Shown here: positions 28,530 through 38,035 of the stretch, piece after piece
Layout: each line of letters begins with the position of its first letter
How positions within the stretch are numbered: position 1 is the stretch's first letter
The notes under the pieces: generated by a model
Database searches by the model: none
What the model was told of the DNA's origin: nothing
The model's input: the letters and a program-made list of their open reading frames with translations, nothing else
Program-made: the position numbers and the translations under genes
Assembly: GCA_902610995.1 (NCBI GenBank)
Contig: CACLXU010000002.1
Coordinates: 1-64,000 of the forward strand
Length of the DNA: 64,000 nucleotides
Direction: 5' to 3'
From: an uncultured SAR86 cluster bacterium
GTDB taxonomy: Bacteria; Pseudomonadota; Gammaproteobacteria; Magnimaribacterales; TMED112

Positions 28530-30599
28530 TTAAAGTGATCTTTTTTCTTCTTTCTGTTCAAAATTTTCAATAACATCACCAATCTTTATATCAAGATAAT
28601 TTTTAATCCCAATACCACATTCTGTTCCGTTCTTTACTTCTTTGACATCATCTTTGAATCTTCTAAGTGAATCAAGCTCGCCCTCATGAATGACAACATT
28701 ATCTCTTAAGACTCTTACGTGTTTTTCTCTTTTAACAAGTCCCTCAATAACCATACATCCAGCAACTAAACCAAACTTAGGAGATTTAAATACTTCTTTT
28801 ACTTCTGCTAGGCCTAATATTTTTTCTGAATATATAGGCTCCAGCAGTCCAGAAAGTAGTCTTTTGGAATCTTCAATTAGATCATAAATTACACTATAGT
28901 AAGTTACTTCTATGCCCTTTGATTCTGCAAGTTGTTTAGTTTTATTATCAGTCCTAACATTGAAACCAACAACTCTAGAGCCCGTTGTAATCGCTAAATT
29001 AATATCTGAAGAAGTTATTCCACCAACACCATAACTGACTATATCCATTTCGACCTCTTCATTTCCAAGTTTTTTAAGCGATGCTACTATTGCTTCACTT
29101 GTTCCAGCAACGTCAGATTTCACAATTATTCTTAACTTATTTACTTTTTCCTGATCAAGCATCTCAAATGCTGATTGTGTGGTCATAACATTCTTATCGC
29201 TAATTTCTTTTTGAAACGCTTCCCTTTGATCTATAAGGTTTCTTGCATCTTTTTCAGAATCCATTACAAAAAACTGCTCACCAGCTGAAACACAATCTTC
29301 CAGCCCTAAAACTTCTACAGGTGTTGAAGGACCAGCCTCTTTAACTTGGGCTCCAGAACTATCTATTAAAGTTTTTATTTTTCCTCGCTTTTCACCTGCA
29401 ACAATAACATCGCCTTTCTTTAAAACGCCTTTTTGGACTAATAGAGTACACAGGGGGCCTTTAAATCTATCTAGCTCAGATTCTAAAACAATACCTTGTG
29501 CATTTCCTTTTTTAGGAGATTTCAATTCTTGCATTTCTGATTCCAGGTTGACAGCATCCAATAGCTCATCTATCCCCTTCTTCTGCAATGCTGATATTGG
29601 GAGCATTTGAACTTTTCCTCCCCAATCTTCAGAAACAAGATCATGCTTGGCTAAATCACCCTTTACTTTTTCTATGTCAGCGCCATCTAAATCAATTTTG
29701 TTCATTGCAACTATAATTGGAACATCGGCTGACTTTGCGTGGGTTATAGCTTCAATAGTTTGTGGCTTAACACTGTCATTTGCTGCAACAACAAGTATAA
29801 CTATATCTGTAGTATTTGCGCCTCTTGCTCTCATTGCAGAAAACGCTTCATGTCCAGGAGTATCAATGAATGTAATCATTCCAGTTTTTGTTTTTACCTC
29901 ATATGCTGCAAGGTGCTGTGTTATGCCTCCTGATTCTCCATCAACCACATTTGTAGATTTAATTGCATCAAGTAATGAGGTTTTTCCATGATCTACATGT
30001 CCCATTACCGTAACAACTGGATGTCTCTTGTCTTGTGTCTTTTCATCTTGATAACTTATGTCAGGGGATGGATAGTCTCGCTGTTCCTCAACTACATTTT
30101 GTTCTTCCTCATATTTGACAGCAAACCCAAACTCTTCAGCAACAAGAACTGCTGTTTCTTGATCAACTTCATCATTAAGAGAAACCATAACTCCTAATTC
30201 CATTAATTTTTTTACAACCTCATTTCCTCTTTTGTTGATTTTTCTCGACAGATCATTAACTCTTATTGATCCATTAATGTTTACCGACTTTATTTTTGTT
30301 TCTTGTGGTTTCTCTGATGTTTCGTCTTTTGGTTTGACAGGTTTTGCTTTAGCTTTTGTTTTTGGTGGAATTGGTGCTGGTGCCGGAGAAAGTTTTGGTG
30401 TTACAACACTTTTCTGTGGTTCATCAGACCCTGGTGAAGATTTTGACTTTCTTATAAATGATAAGAGAGTCTGCTTATCTTCATTAGAAACTGCATCTTC
30501 AACATCTTTGTGCGGAAGACCAGCCTGAATCATTTTTTCAAGAAGGGCTTCAGGATCTATCTTTAATATTTCAGACAATTTTTTTACAGACACATCCAT
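28530..30599 (-). CDS. infB: Translation initiation factor IF-2 (short N-terminal region)
   Basis: VTVMGHVDHGKTSLLDAIKST, DTPGHEAFSAMRARGA, NKID. Confidence 0.98.
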   Translation of the reverse strand: MDVSVKKLSEILKIDPEALLEKMIQAGLPHKDVEDAVSNEDKQTLLSFIRKSKSSPGSDEPQKSVVTPKLSPAPAPIPPKTKAKAKPVKPKDETSEKPQETKIKSVNINGSIRVNDLSRKINKRGNEVVKKLMELGVMVSLNDEVDQETAVLVAEEFGFAVKYEEEQNVVEEQRDYPSPDISYQDEKTQDKRHPVVTVMGHVDHGKTSLLDAIKSTNVVDGESGGITQHLAAYEVKTKTGMITFIDTPGHEAFSAMRARGANTTDIVILVVAANDSVKPQTIEAITHAKSADVPIIVAMNKIDLDGADIEKVKGDLAKHDLVSEDWGGKVQMLPISALQKKGIDELLDAVNLESEMQELKSPKKGNAQGIVLESELDRFKGPLCTLLVQKGVLKKGDVIVAGEKRGKIKTLIDSSGAQVKEAGPSTPVEVLGLEDCVSAGEQFFVMDSEKDARNLIDQREAFQKEISDKNVMTTQSAFEMLDQEKVNKLRIIVKSDVAGTSEAIVASLKKLGNEEVEMDIVSYGVGGITSSDINLAITTGSRVVGFNVRTDNKTKQLAESKGIEVTYYSVIYDLIEDSKRLLSGLLEPIYSEKILGLAEVKEVFKSPKFGLVAGCMVIEGLVKREKHVRVLRDNVVIHEGELDSLRRFKDDVKEVKNGTECGIGIKNYLDIKIGDVIENFEQKEEKRSL

Positions 30600-30611
30600 T
30601 CTAATTCTCCC

Positions 30612-32075
30612 TTACTCAAACCATGGCTTTCTAGCCTCCATGATAAGTGCTGATGCCTCATCATCACTTATATTCTCTACAATATCCTTAAGTTCAGGAA
30701 CTGACATTTCCGCTAGTTCCTCAAGTTTTTTGATCTTACTAGAGCTGAGATAACTTAAAACTTCATTAGTTATGCCCTTAAGATTTACCAATGCATCTTC
30801 CATGGTAGGATCATTAAAGTCTTGATTAAACTCATCCTGCAAAAGTAATTCACTTGCAAAGTTTTTAATCTCTTCAGATCTTTTCCCTGTTTTAAACAAT
30901 GTTTTATAAAGATTATCATCACCATCTACAATCTTTTCTAAATTATCAATCTCGTGATCTTTAAGCCCTTGAATCTCATCTTCTGTGAGCGAAAGTCTTG
31001 AACCAAGTTTTTCGTATTTTTCTTCCAGACTTGTTTGTTGGTACTCTTTAAATTGCTCTCTATTGAAAACTTTAAATGACCAACCTATCATTTGAGTCAT
31101 TAGTCGTAAGTTTTGCCCATTCTTGCCAATGATTTGGGCTTGATTTTCTTCTTCAACCTCAAGAACTAGAGTGCTTGTTCTTTCATCGACCAAGATTGAA
31201 AATATTTTGACTGGAGATAGGCAATTGACCACAAATTCAGCAGGATTATCACTATGAATAAATATATCTATTCTTTCATTCCCAATTTCATTAGATACTG
31301 CTTGCACTCTTGAGCCACGCATTCCCACGCATGCACCGACAGGATCAATTCTTCCATCATATGTTTTTACAGCAATTTTTGATCTGTATCCTGGGTCTCT
31401 TGCTATAGCCTTTATTTCTATTGTTCCCTCAGAAATTTCAGGCACCTCTTGTGTAAAAAGTTCTTTGATTAATCTTTCATCAGTTCGGCTTAAAATAATT
31501 TGAGGACCTCTAGGTGTTTTAAGAATTTCTTTTATAACTGCTCTAACTCTGTCATTAAGTTTAAATATTTCTCCTGGAATTATTTGGTCTCGTGGAATTT
31601 GAGCGTTTAAGTCTTCCTCAATTTCAATTAATAAAAAATCTCTATTTATTCTTTTAATTTGGCCTGAAATTACTTGCCCGACAAGGTTTTCATATTTCTC
31701 AGTAATCTTACTTCTTTCAGCCTCTCTTACCTTTTGAATTATCACTTGTTTCGCTGCTTGAGCTGAAATCCTTCCAAAATCAATATTCTCTATTTCTTTC
31801 TTTGCTACCCCTTCCTGCACTGTAAGTCCTTCAATGTCCTCTTTCCTTATTTCAAATTCTTCATCAATTTCCTCTTCTTCGGATATTGTCCATTGTCTAA
31901 ACGTTTGGTATTCACCAGAGACTTTATCAATGGTGACTTTGATATCACTATTCTCTCCTACCAGTTTTTTTGTTGCACTTGATATGGCCTCTTCGAGTGC
32001 TTCAAAGATAATTCCCTTTTCTACACCCTTTTCCATTGATACGGAAGCAACAACATCTAAAATCTCTTTATTCAT
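30612..32075 (-). CDS. nusA: Transcription termination/antitermination factor NusA
   Basis: PVGACVGMRGSRVQAVSNEIGNERIDI, KH domain, operon position. Confidence 0.96.
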   Translation of the reverse strand: MNKEILDVVASVSMEKGVEKGIIFEALEEAISSATKKLVGENSDIKVTIDKVSGEYQTFRQWTISEEEEIDEEFEIRKEDIEGLTVQEGVAKKEIENIDFGRISAQAAKQVIIQKVREAERSKITEKYENLVGQVISGQIKRINRDFLLIEIEEDLNAQIPRDQIIPGEIFKLNDRVRAVIKEILKTPRGPQIILSRTDERLIKELFTQEVPEISEGTIEIKAIARDPGYRSKIAVKTYDGRIDPVGACVGMRGSRVQAVSNEIGNERIDIFIHSDNPAEFVVNCLSPVKIFSILVDERTSTLVLEVEEENQAQIIGKNGQNLRLMTQMIGWSFKVFNREQFKEYQQTSLEEKYEKLGSRLSLTEDEIQGLKDHEIDNLEKIVDGDDNLYKTLFKTGKRSEEIKNFASELLLQDEFNQDFNDPTMEDALVNLKGITNEVLSYLSSSKIKKLEELAEMSVPELKDIVENISDDEASALIMEARKPWFE

Positions 32076-32541
32076 TTTTTTTTCTTAATTGATCCTCTAA
32101 ATCTAATTTTCCCTTTTCTATATTGCTAAATTTTATCAATATAGGTTCCTCTTCTGTTTTGACAGAAATCTCTGAATCCAAAACGTTTAAAAGTGAGCCT
32201 TTCACTTTTCTAAGATTGTTTACCTTAGTGAAGAGTGATAATGATACTACATCTCCAATGAATTTTTTATATTGATTTAAATAAAATAGCTTTCTATCAA
32301 TTCCGGGCGATGATACCTCAAAGCTTTGAAATTCTTGAAAGATCGACTCAAATTGAAACGAGTAGTCTATTTCTCTGCTGACTTTTTCACAATCACTAAG
32401 ATCTACACCTGAGATGGCATCAATATAAACCCTTAATAATCGGCCTCTTCCTTGTACAGAGTCAAATTCAATGCCCCACAACTCACAACCACAACTTATT
32501 ATTAGTGGAGCTAAAAATTCTTCAATATCTTTTTTTACCAT
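32068..32541 (-). CDS. rimP: Ribosome maturation factor RimP
   Basis: CELWGIEFDSVQGRGRLLRVYIDAISGVDLSDCEKVSREI. Confidence 0.93.
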   Translation of the reverse strand: MVKKDIEEFLAPLIISCGCELWGIEFDSVQGRGRLLRVYIDAISGVDLSDCEKVSREIDYSFQFESIFQEFQSFEVSSPGIDRKLFYLNQYKKFIGDVVSLSLFTKVNNLRKVKGSLLNVLDSEISVKTEEEPILIKFSNIEKGKLDLEDQLRKKNE

Positions 32542-32546
32542 TATAT

Positions 32547-32623
<77 letters not shown>

Positions 32624-32632
32624 GTGACGATA

Positions 32633-32662
32633 AGCATAGTTAAAAGACTTAGATAGGTCAAT
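32633..32662 (-). promoter_or_regulatory. Putative sigma70 promoter for tRNA-fMet/rimP-nusA operon
   Basis: Minus strand TTGACC (32662-32657), 18-nt spacer, TATGCT (32638-32633), about 9 nt before tRNA 5' end. Confidence 0.55.
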
Positions 32663-32673
32663 ATTTATAGTCT

Positions 32674-32679
32674 ATAATT
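32674..32679 (+). promoter_or_regulatory. Putative -10 (TATAAT) for tRNA-Leu
   Basis: Perfect TATAAT 11 nt upstream of the tRNA-Leu 5' end; no convincing -35. Confidence 0.45.
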
Positions 32680-32690
32680 TATTTCTGTTG

Positions 32691-32775
32691 CCGAAGTGGT
32701 GGAATTGGTAGACACGCTATCTTGAGGGGGTAGTAAGCTTTGCTTGTGAGGGTTCAAGTCCCTCCTTCGGCACCA
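32691..32775 (+). tRNA. tRNA-Leu (anticodon GAG)
   Basis: GCCGAAG...CTTCGGC-A-CCA; class II long variable arm; CTATC TTGAGGG GGTAG anticodon arm. Confidence 0.95.
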
Positions 32776-32778
32776 ATA

Positions 32779-33066
32779 TTATTCGATAGGTGGCTCTTCA
32801 GGCTGCTCAAGAATTAGATTTTCGTCTATATTGAGACTGAGTTCTTGTTTGGATAAAAAAGCAAAAAGCAAACAGAGCACAAAGAAGGCAGATATTAAAC
32901 CCCATGTAAGTTTAGATAAAAAGTTTCCTGGACCTAAGGGCCCAAATAAAGAATCAGAGCTACCGCCGCCAAAGGCAGATCCTAAATCTGATCCTTTGCC
33001 TTGCTGCATCATAATAGACACAACAATCAACACTGCAAGAACTATTATTAATATCTGTATAATCAT
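32779..33066 (-). CDS. secG: Preprotein translocase subunit SecG
   Basis: VSIMMQQGKGSDLGSAFGGGSSDSLFG. Confidence 0.95.
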   Translation of the reverse strand: MIIQILIIVLAVLIVVSIMMQQGKGSDLGSAFGGGSSDSLFGPLGPGNFLSKLTWGLISAFFVLCLLFAFLSKQELSLNIDENLILEQPEEPPIE

Positions 33067-33749
33067 GACTGCGCTATATTAGCAAATTCCACGGGGTTTA
33101 GAGAAGCCCCACCCACTAAAAGTCCATCTAAATTATCAATTGCTAATAAATTTGACGCATTTTTGGCGTTTACACTGCCACCATACAAAACTTTTGCATT
33201 TGAGGAGACATTATCTTTAATCACGTTAATCATTTGCCCAATATCAGATATTGTAGGAATTTTTCCTGTTCCAATTGCCCAAATTGGTTCATATGCGAAG
33301 ATCAGTTCCTCATTAATGTCGGTGTACTTTTCTAGCTGATTTACCACAAAATTTTCATGAGTATTTTTTTCTCTTATTTCTTGGGACTCACCTACACATA
33401 TAATTGGAGTTATGGAGCACTCATTAAGTTGACAAAACTTTTGATATATCTGATCGTCTGTTTCTTTGACATATTCTCTTCTTTCAGAGTGGCCAATGAT
33501 GCAATAACTTACTTTTAAGTCATAAAGCATCTTGGCAGAAACTTGTCCCGTATATGCTCCATCTTGATAAGGAGAAACATCCTGTGCAGCCATAAAAACA
33601 TTATTAGGAAGCTTATCTATAAAATTAAGATATGGTTGCGGCGGGGCAATTATAATTTTGTTTTTGGAGCTACAGGAAAATTTTTGTATCCAGTCAATCA
33701 TCATAGATGAATCACCATTCATCTTAAAATTTCCAACAATGTATTTCAT
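33063..33749 (-). CDS. tpiA: Triosephosphate isomerase
   Basis: GNFKMNG, IIGHSERREYVKETD, AYEPIWAIGTGK, GGSVNAKNA. Confidence 0.96.
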   Translation of the reverse strand: MKYIVGNFKMNGDSSMMIDWIQKFSCSSKNKIIIAPPQPYLNFIDKLPNNVFMAAQDVSPYQDGAYTGQVSAKMLYDLKVSYCIIGHSERREYVKETDDQIYQKFCQLNECSITPIICVGESQEIREKNTHENFVVNQLEKYTDINEELIFAYEPIWAIGTGKIPTISDIGQMINVIKDNVSSNAKVLYGGSVNAKNASNLLAIDNLDGLLVGGASLNPVEFANIAQS

Positions 33750-35056
33750 GTAATTAAAGACTTTATTTCCCGCAGCACCTGGGCATTCTGTTTATCATCT
33801 TTAGACTCAACCATAATTCGTATCTTACTTTCTGTTCCTGAAGCTCTTATATTTATCCGAGCTGAAGGAAATTTTTCCTTAACCTCATTAAGGGCCTTCT
33901 GATTTTCCTCTTTTTCAATAATTGTTTTATCTTTCACAGCAATGCTTTCCAAATTATGGGCATACTTAGAAATTTCAGAGCTTACTTCCTTAAGCGAAAC
34001 ACCTGACTCTTGAATAGCAGTTAAGACCTGAATCAATGCTATATTTGCATCTCCGCTTTCAGAATAATTTCTTTGGATGATATGTCCAGATGTCTCTGCA
34101 CCAAGTATTAGATCTCTTTCCACTAGTTCTCTTGAGATATATTTATCACCAACTTTCGAGCGAATTAGATCAATATTATGCTTAGCAAGAGCATCTGCAA
34201 CTCCTTGATTGGTCATATCAGTCCCAACAACAGCGTTGCTACCATTTACATTTCTTTCAAGATTACTTTTTGCTAGTAAATACAGAATATCATCGCCATC
34301 AAATACAATACCATCTGCGTCAGCAAGAACTAATCTATCCCCGTCGCCATCAACAGCTGCACAAAAATCAAATTTATGCTCCTCAGCATATTTTTTAAAT
34401 AATGATTGGTTCAATACTGCGCTGTTAACATTAATATTGAATCCATCCGGATCGCAATTTATTCGTATCACTTCTGCTCCAAGTTCCTCAAGTAGCATTG
34501 GGGTGATTTTGTAGTTAGCACCATTAGCAGCATCAACAAGGATTTTCATGTTTTTGAAGCTATGTTTGCCCCTTAAAGTACTCTTGCAGTACTCAATATA
34601 TCTGCCTGATGCACTATCAATCCTAAATGCTTTTCCTAATTTTGAGGCCTCTACTGGTTTGATTGCAGAACTTAGCCTACTTTCAATTTCTCGCTCTAAG
34701 TTTTCAGTAACTTTTCTTCCATGTCTGTTAAAAAACTTTATCCCATTATCTTCATAAGGATTATGGCTGGCACTTATAACAACACCAAACTGACCTGCAT
34801 AGGTAGCGGTAAGAAATGAAACTGCTGGGGTAGGAATTGGACCAGCCAATTTAACATCAACTCCAGATGAGATAAATCCTGCTTGAAGAGCAGATTCAAG
34901 CATATAACCAGATACTCTTGTATCTTTTCCAATAATTACCGAATCGTAACCCTTTTCTAATATTATTTTGCCAGTGTGAAAACCCAAATTTAAGCAAAAT
35001 TCTGGGGTAATCTCTGTTTCTATAGGTCCTCTGAACCCATCTGTTCCAAATCTCAT
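33746..35056 (-). CDS. glmM: Phosphoglucosamine mutase
   Basis: RFGTDGFRGPI, ISASHNPYEDNGIKFF, DGDGDRLVLAD. Confidence 0.96.
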   Translation of the reverse strand: MRFGTDGFRGPIETEITPEFCLNLGFHTGKIILEKGYDSVIIGKDTRVSGYMLESALQAGFISSGVDVKLAGPIPTPAVSFLTATYAGQFGVVISASHNPYEDNGIKFFNRHGRKVTENLEREIESRLSSAIKPVEASKLGKAFRIDSASGRYIEYCKSTLRGKHSFKNMKILVDAANGANYKITPMLLEELGAEVIRINCDPDGFNINVNSAVLNQSLFKKYAEEHKFDFCAAVDGDGDRLVLADADGIVFDGDDILYLLAKSNLERNVNGSNAVVGTDMTNQGVADALAKHNIDLIRSKVGDKYISRELVERDLILGAETSGHIIQRNYSESGDANIALIQVLTAIQESGVSLKEVSSEISKYAHNLESIAVKDKTIIEKEENQKALNEVKEKFPSARINIRASGTESKIRIMVESKDDKQNAQVLREIKSLIT

Positions 35057-35075
35057 CCCTGAATATTATGTTATT

Positions 35076-36977
35076 TTAGGAATCTTGAACAGGTTTGGAT
35101 GATGTTGATGGTTTCGATTTCGGCTTCGAATTTGACTGATTATCTGATTTATCTCTAGGTAGTGCTCCTGCCATAATATCTGATATTTGATCTTGGTCTA
35201 TAGTCTCATACTTGAGAAGAGCGTCAGCCATGCCATGAAGTTTATCAAGATTTTTAGTTAAAATTTCTGCTGCTTTTTCGTAACAGGTTTGAATAATCTC
35301 TTTCACTTCTTTATCAATTTGTTTTGCTGTTTCCTCTGAGAATATTCGTTTTTTATTTCCGGCTGTTCTTCCCAAGAAAGGATTTTCATCCTCATCATCA
35401 AATTTAATAGTTCCCAGTTTCTCTGAAAATCCCCACTTAGTGACCATATTCCTAGCAAGTTCACTTGCTCTCTCAATATCGCTTGACGCACCTGTTGTGA
35501 TGCCATCGCTGCCATATATAATCTCTTCAGCTACCCTTCCACCAAAGAGGCTTGTAATTTGACTAATTATTGCAGTTTTAGAACTCATATAGGTATCTTC
35601 TTCCGGAAGAAACATCGTAACACCTAAGGCTCCACCTCTAGGAATTATCGTTACTTTGTACACTGGGTGGTGTTCTGGCATTTTTAGTCCAACTATTGCA
35701 TGTCCAGCTTCGTGGTATGCTGTTAGCTTTTTCGTATCCTCATTAAGAATCATAGATTTCCTTTCAGCACCCATCATTATTTTATCTTTAGCATAATCAA
35801 GCATGTCATGGTTTACTTTTTTCTGACCTTTTCTAGCTGCGAGTAAAGCTGCTTCATTCACCAAGTTGGCCAAGTCCGCACCAGAGAATCCTGGAGTTCC
35901 TCGGGCAATAACTTCGGCTTCAACACTTTTATCTACAGGAACTTTTTTCAAGTGAACATTAAGAATTTGCTCTCTTCCTTTGATATCTGGAAGTCCAACC
36001 ATTACCTGTCTATCAAATCTTCCAGGCCTTAATAGCGCTGCATCCAGTACATCTGGCCTGTTTGTTGCAGCAATAACAATCACCCCAAGATTTTCTTCAA
36101 ATCCATCCATCTCAACTAGGAGTTGATTTAAAGTTTGTTCTCTTTCATCATGGCCTCCACCTAATCCAGCACCTCTCTGTCTTCCCACTGCATCAATTTC
36201 ATCGATGAACACAATACACGGTGAGTGTTTTTTCGCTTGTTCAAACATATCTCGTACTCTGGACGCTCCAACACCGACAAACATTTCAACGAAATCTGAA
36301 CCAGAAATTGTGAAAAATGGTACTTTTGCTTCTCCAGCAACAGCCCGAGCTAACAGTGTTTTACCTGTTCCAGGAGGGCCTACCATTAGAATACCTCTGG
36401 GTATCTTACCCCCAACTTTTATAAATTTTGCTGGGTCTTTAAGGAAATCTACTAATTCTTTGACATCATCTTTTGCCTCTTCACAGCCTGCAACATCATT
36501 GAAGTTTGTTTTTACGTGGCCACCGTCAAGGAGTTTTGCTTTGCTTCTACCGAATGTCATTGGTCCACCTTTCCCGCCAACTCCGCCTTGCATTTGTCTC
36601 ATGAAGAGGAAAAATATTCCAAGAAGAAGTAACAACGGAAATGCACCTACGAGTAACTGGGACCAAATGCTAGGTTTATCTAATGCTTCATATGACACTG
36701 CAACATCTGCCTCTCTTAAGCTTTCATCAAGCATGTCATCTCTAACATAAACAGGTTTCTTTGTTGAAAACTTAGTTCCATCAAGTCTTTCACCTTCAAC
36801 GGTCATTTGATCGCCTTTGTAGACAATTGACTTAACTTTTTTTGACTGTACCTCTTGCTTAAATTCAGAGTAAGTTAATTCCTCCACAGGATTACTTCGA
36901 GAGAAGTTATCAAGCATCATGAACAGGAATGTTCCTGCTATCAGCCAAAAGAATAAGTTTTTACCAATGTTTTTCAT
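35076..36977 (-). CDS. ftsH: ATP-dependent zinc metalloprotease FtsH
   Basis: [21 protein letters not shown] region, HEAGHAIVG zinc motif, N-terminal TM segments. Confidence 0.98.
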   Translation of the reverse strand: MKNIGKNLFFWLIAGTFLFMMLDNFSRSNPVEELTYSEFKQEVQSKKVKSIVYKGDQMTVEGERLDGTKFSTKKPVYVRDDMLDESLREADVAVSYEALDKPSIWSQLLVGAFPLLLLLGIFFLFMRQMQGGVGGKGGPMTFGRSKAKLLDGGHVKTNFNDVAGCEEAKDDVKELVDFLKDPAKFIKVGGKIPRGILMVGPPGTGKTLLARAVAGEAKVPFFTISGSDFVEMFVGVGASRVRDMFEQAKKHSPCIVFIDEIDAVGRQRGAGLGGGHDEREQTLNQLLVEMDGFEENLGVIVIAATNRPDVLDAALLRPGRFDRQVMVGLPDIKGREQILNVHLKKVPVDKSVEAEVIARGTPGFSGADLANLVNEAALLAARKGQKKVNHDMLDYAKDKIMMGAERKSMILNEDTKKLTAYHEAGHAIVGLKMPEHHPVYKVTIIPRGGALGVTMFLPEEDTYMSSKTAIISQITSLFGGRVAEEIIYGSDGITTGASSDIERASELARNMVTKWGFSEKLGTIKFDDEDENPFLGRTAGNKKRIFSEETAKQIDKEVKEIIQTCYEKAAEILTKNLDKLHGMADALLKYETIDQDQISDIMAGALPRDKSDNQSNSKPKSKPSTSSKPVQDS

Positions 36978-36982
36978 TTTTC

Positions 36983-37561
36983 TTATTTGGGGATTAATCC
37001 TAACAAATAAACCTCTGAAGAAGAAGTTTTTGATGCAACAGGCTTTTCAACACAAACGGTTGAAAAAACATCGTTGAATTTATTTACTACCTCTTTCAAT
37101 TTACTGTTATTAAATGTCTTTATTAAAAGGGCTCCATTAGGGTTAAGCATTTCTTTTGACGCTTCAATACAGAAAAGGTTCAATTCAAAATTATTTTCAT
37201 CATCTACTAACTTTATGCCAGAAAGATTTGCAGAAATATCACTGACTATTAAGTCAACGCATTTACTATTTTTGTTCATCATATCTTTAAATTCATTTGA
37301 AAATAAATCAATTTGATGGAACTCAACTTTATCAACCCTCTGCATGTTAAGAATATCAATTGCAATACATTTGGCAGATACATTGATTTTTTCCGCTATA
37401 ACCTGTGACCAACCGCCCGGTGCACAGCCTAAATCAAATATCAAAGATGATTTGGTGATTAAATTGTATTTTTCATCAAGCTGCAAAAGCTTATAGCTTG
37501 CTCTTGATCTATACCCCTCTTTTTTTGCCCTTTGGGCCCAGTATTCATCAGAGCGTTTCAA
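36983..37561 (-). CDS. rlmE: 23S rRNA (uridine-2'-O)-methyltransferase
   Basis: [41 protein letters not shown]. Confidence 0.95.
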   Translation of the reverse strand: MKRSDEYWAQRAKKEGYRSRASYKLLQLDEKYNLITKSSLIFDLGCAPGGWSQVIAEKINVSAKCIAIDILNMQRVDKVEFHQIDLFSNEFKDMMNKNSKCVDLIVSDISANLSGIKLVDDENNFELNLFCIEASKEMLNPNGALLIKTFNNSKLKEVVNKFNDVFSTVCVEKPVASKTSSSEVYLLGLIPK

Positions 37562-38034
37562 ATCAATTTAATTTCAAGGATTTCAACTTCTTTAACACCG
37601 CCTGGCGTTGAAACTTCAACAACATCGCCTACTTCTTTTTTCAGCAAGGATCTTGCAATTGGAGTAGTCAATGAAATCGTATTTTCTTCAATGTTTGCTT
37701 CAGATTCACCAACAATTTGGTAAGTATTTTTTTTGTCTGTTTCTAAATCAACAATCGTAACAGTTGAGCCAAAAATAATTCTATCGGTAACTGCTAGATC
37801 TTTGTATTCAATGACTTGTGAAGTTGATAAAGCTTCTTCAAGTTCCCTAATTCTGGCTTCATTTAAGCCCTGCTCCTCTCTTGCAGCATGATACTCAGCA
37901 TTTTCTTTTAAATCTCCATGCGCACGGGCCTCTGAAATGGCGTCAATAATTTCCTGGCGCTTGATATTCTTTAGATGATCAAGTTCAGAGCGAAGTTTTT
38001 TTTGTCCTTCCGGAGTAATTGGTTTTTTTTCCAT
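37558..38034 (-). CDS. greA: Transcription elongation factor GreA
   Basis: ITPEGQKKLRSELDHLK, ARAHGDLKENAEYHAAREEQ. Confidence 0.97.
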   Translation of the reverse strand: MEKKPITPEGQKKLRSELDHLKNIKRQEIIDAISEARAHGDLKENAEYHAAREEQGLNEARIRELEEALSTSQVIEYKDLAVTDRIIFGSTVTIVDLETDKKNTYQIVGESEANIEENTISLTTPIARSLLKKEVGDVVEVSTPGGVKEVEILEIKLI

Positions 38035-38035
38035 T

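Noticed and set aside
29647-30528. Several + strand ORFs (114, 64, 69, 98 aa)
   Set aside because: Antisense to infB; no independent coding evidence.
36205-36750. 181-aa ORF on + strand
   Set aside because: Antisense to the ftsH ATPase domain; Pro/Ser/Thr-rich composition reflects the reverse complement of ftsH codons.
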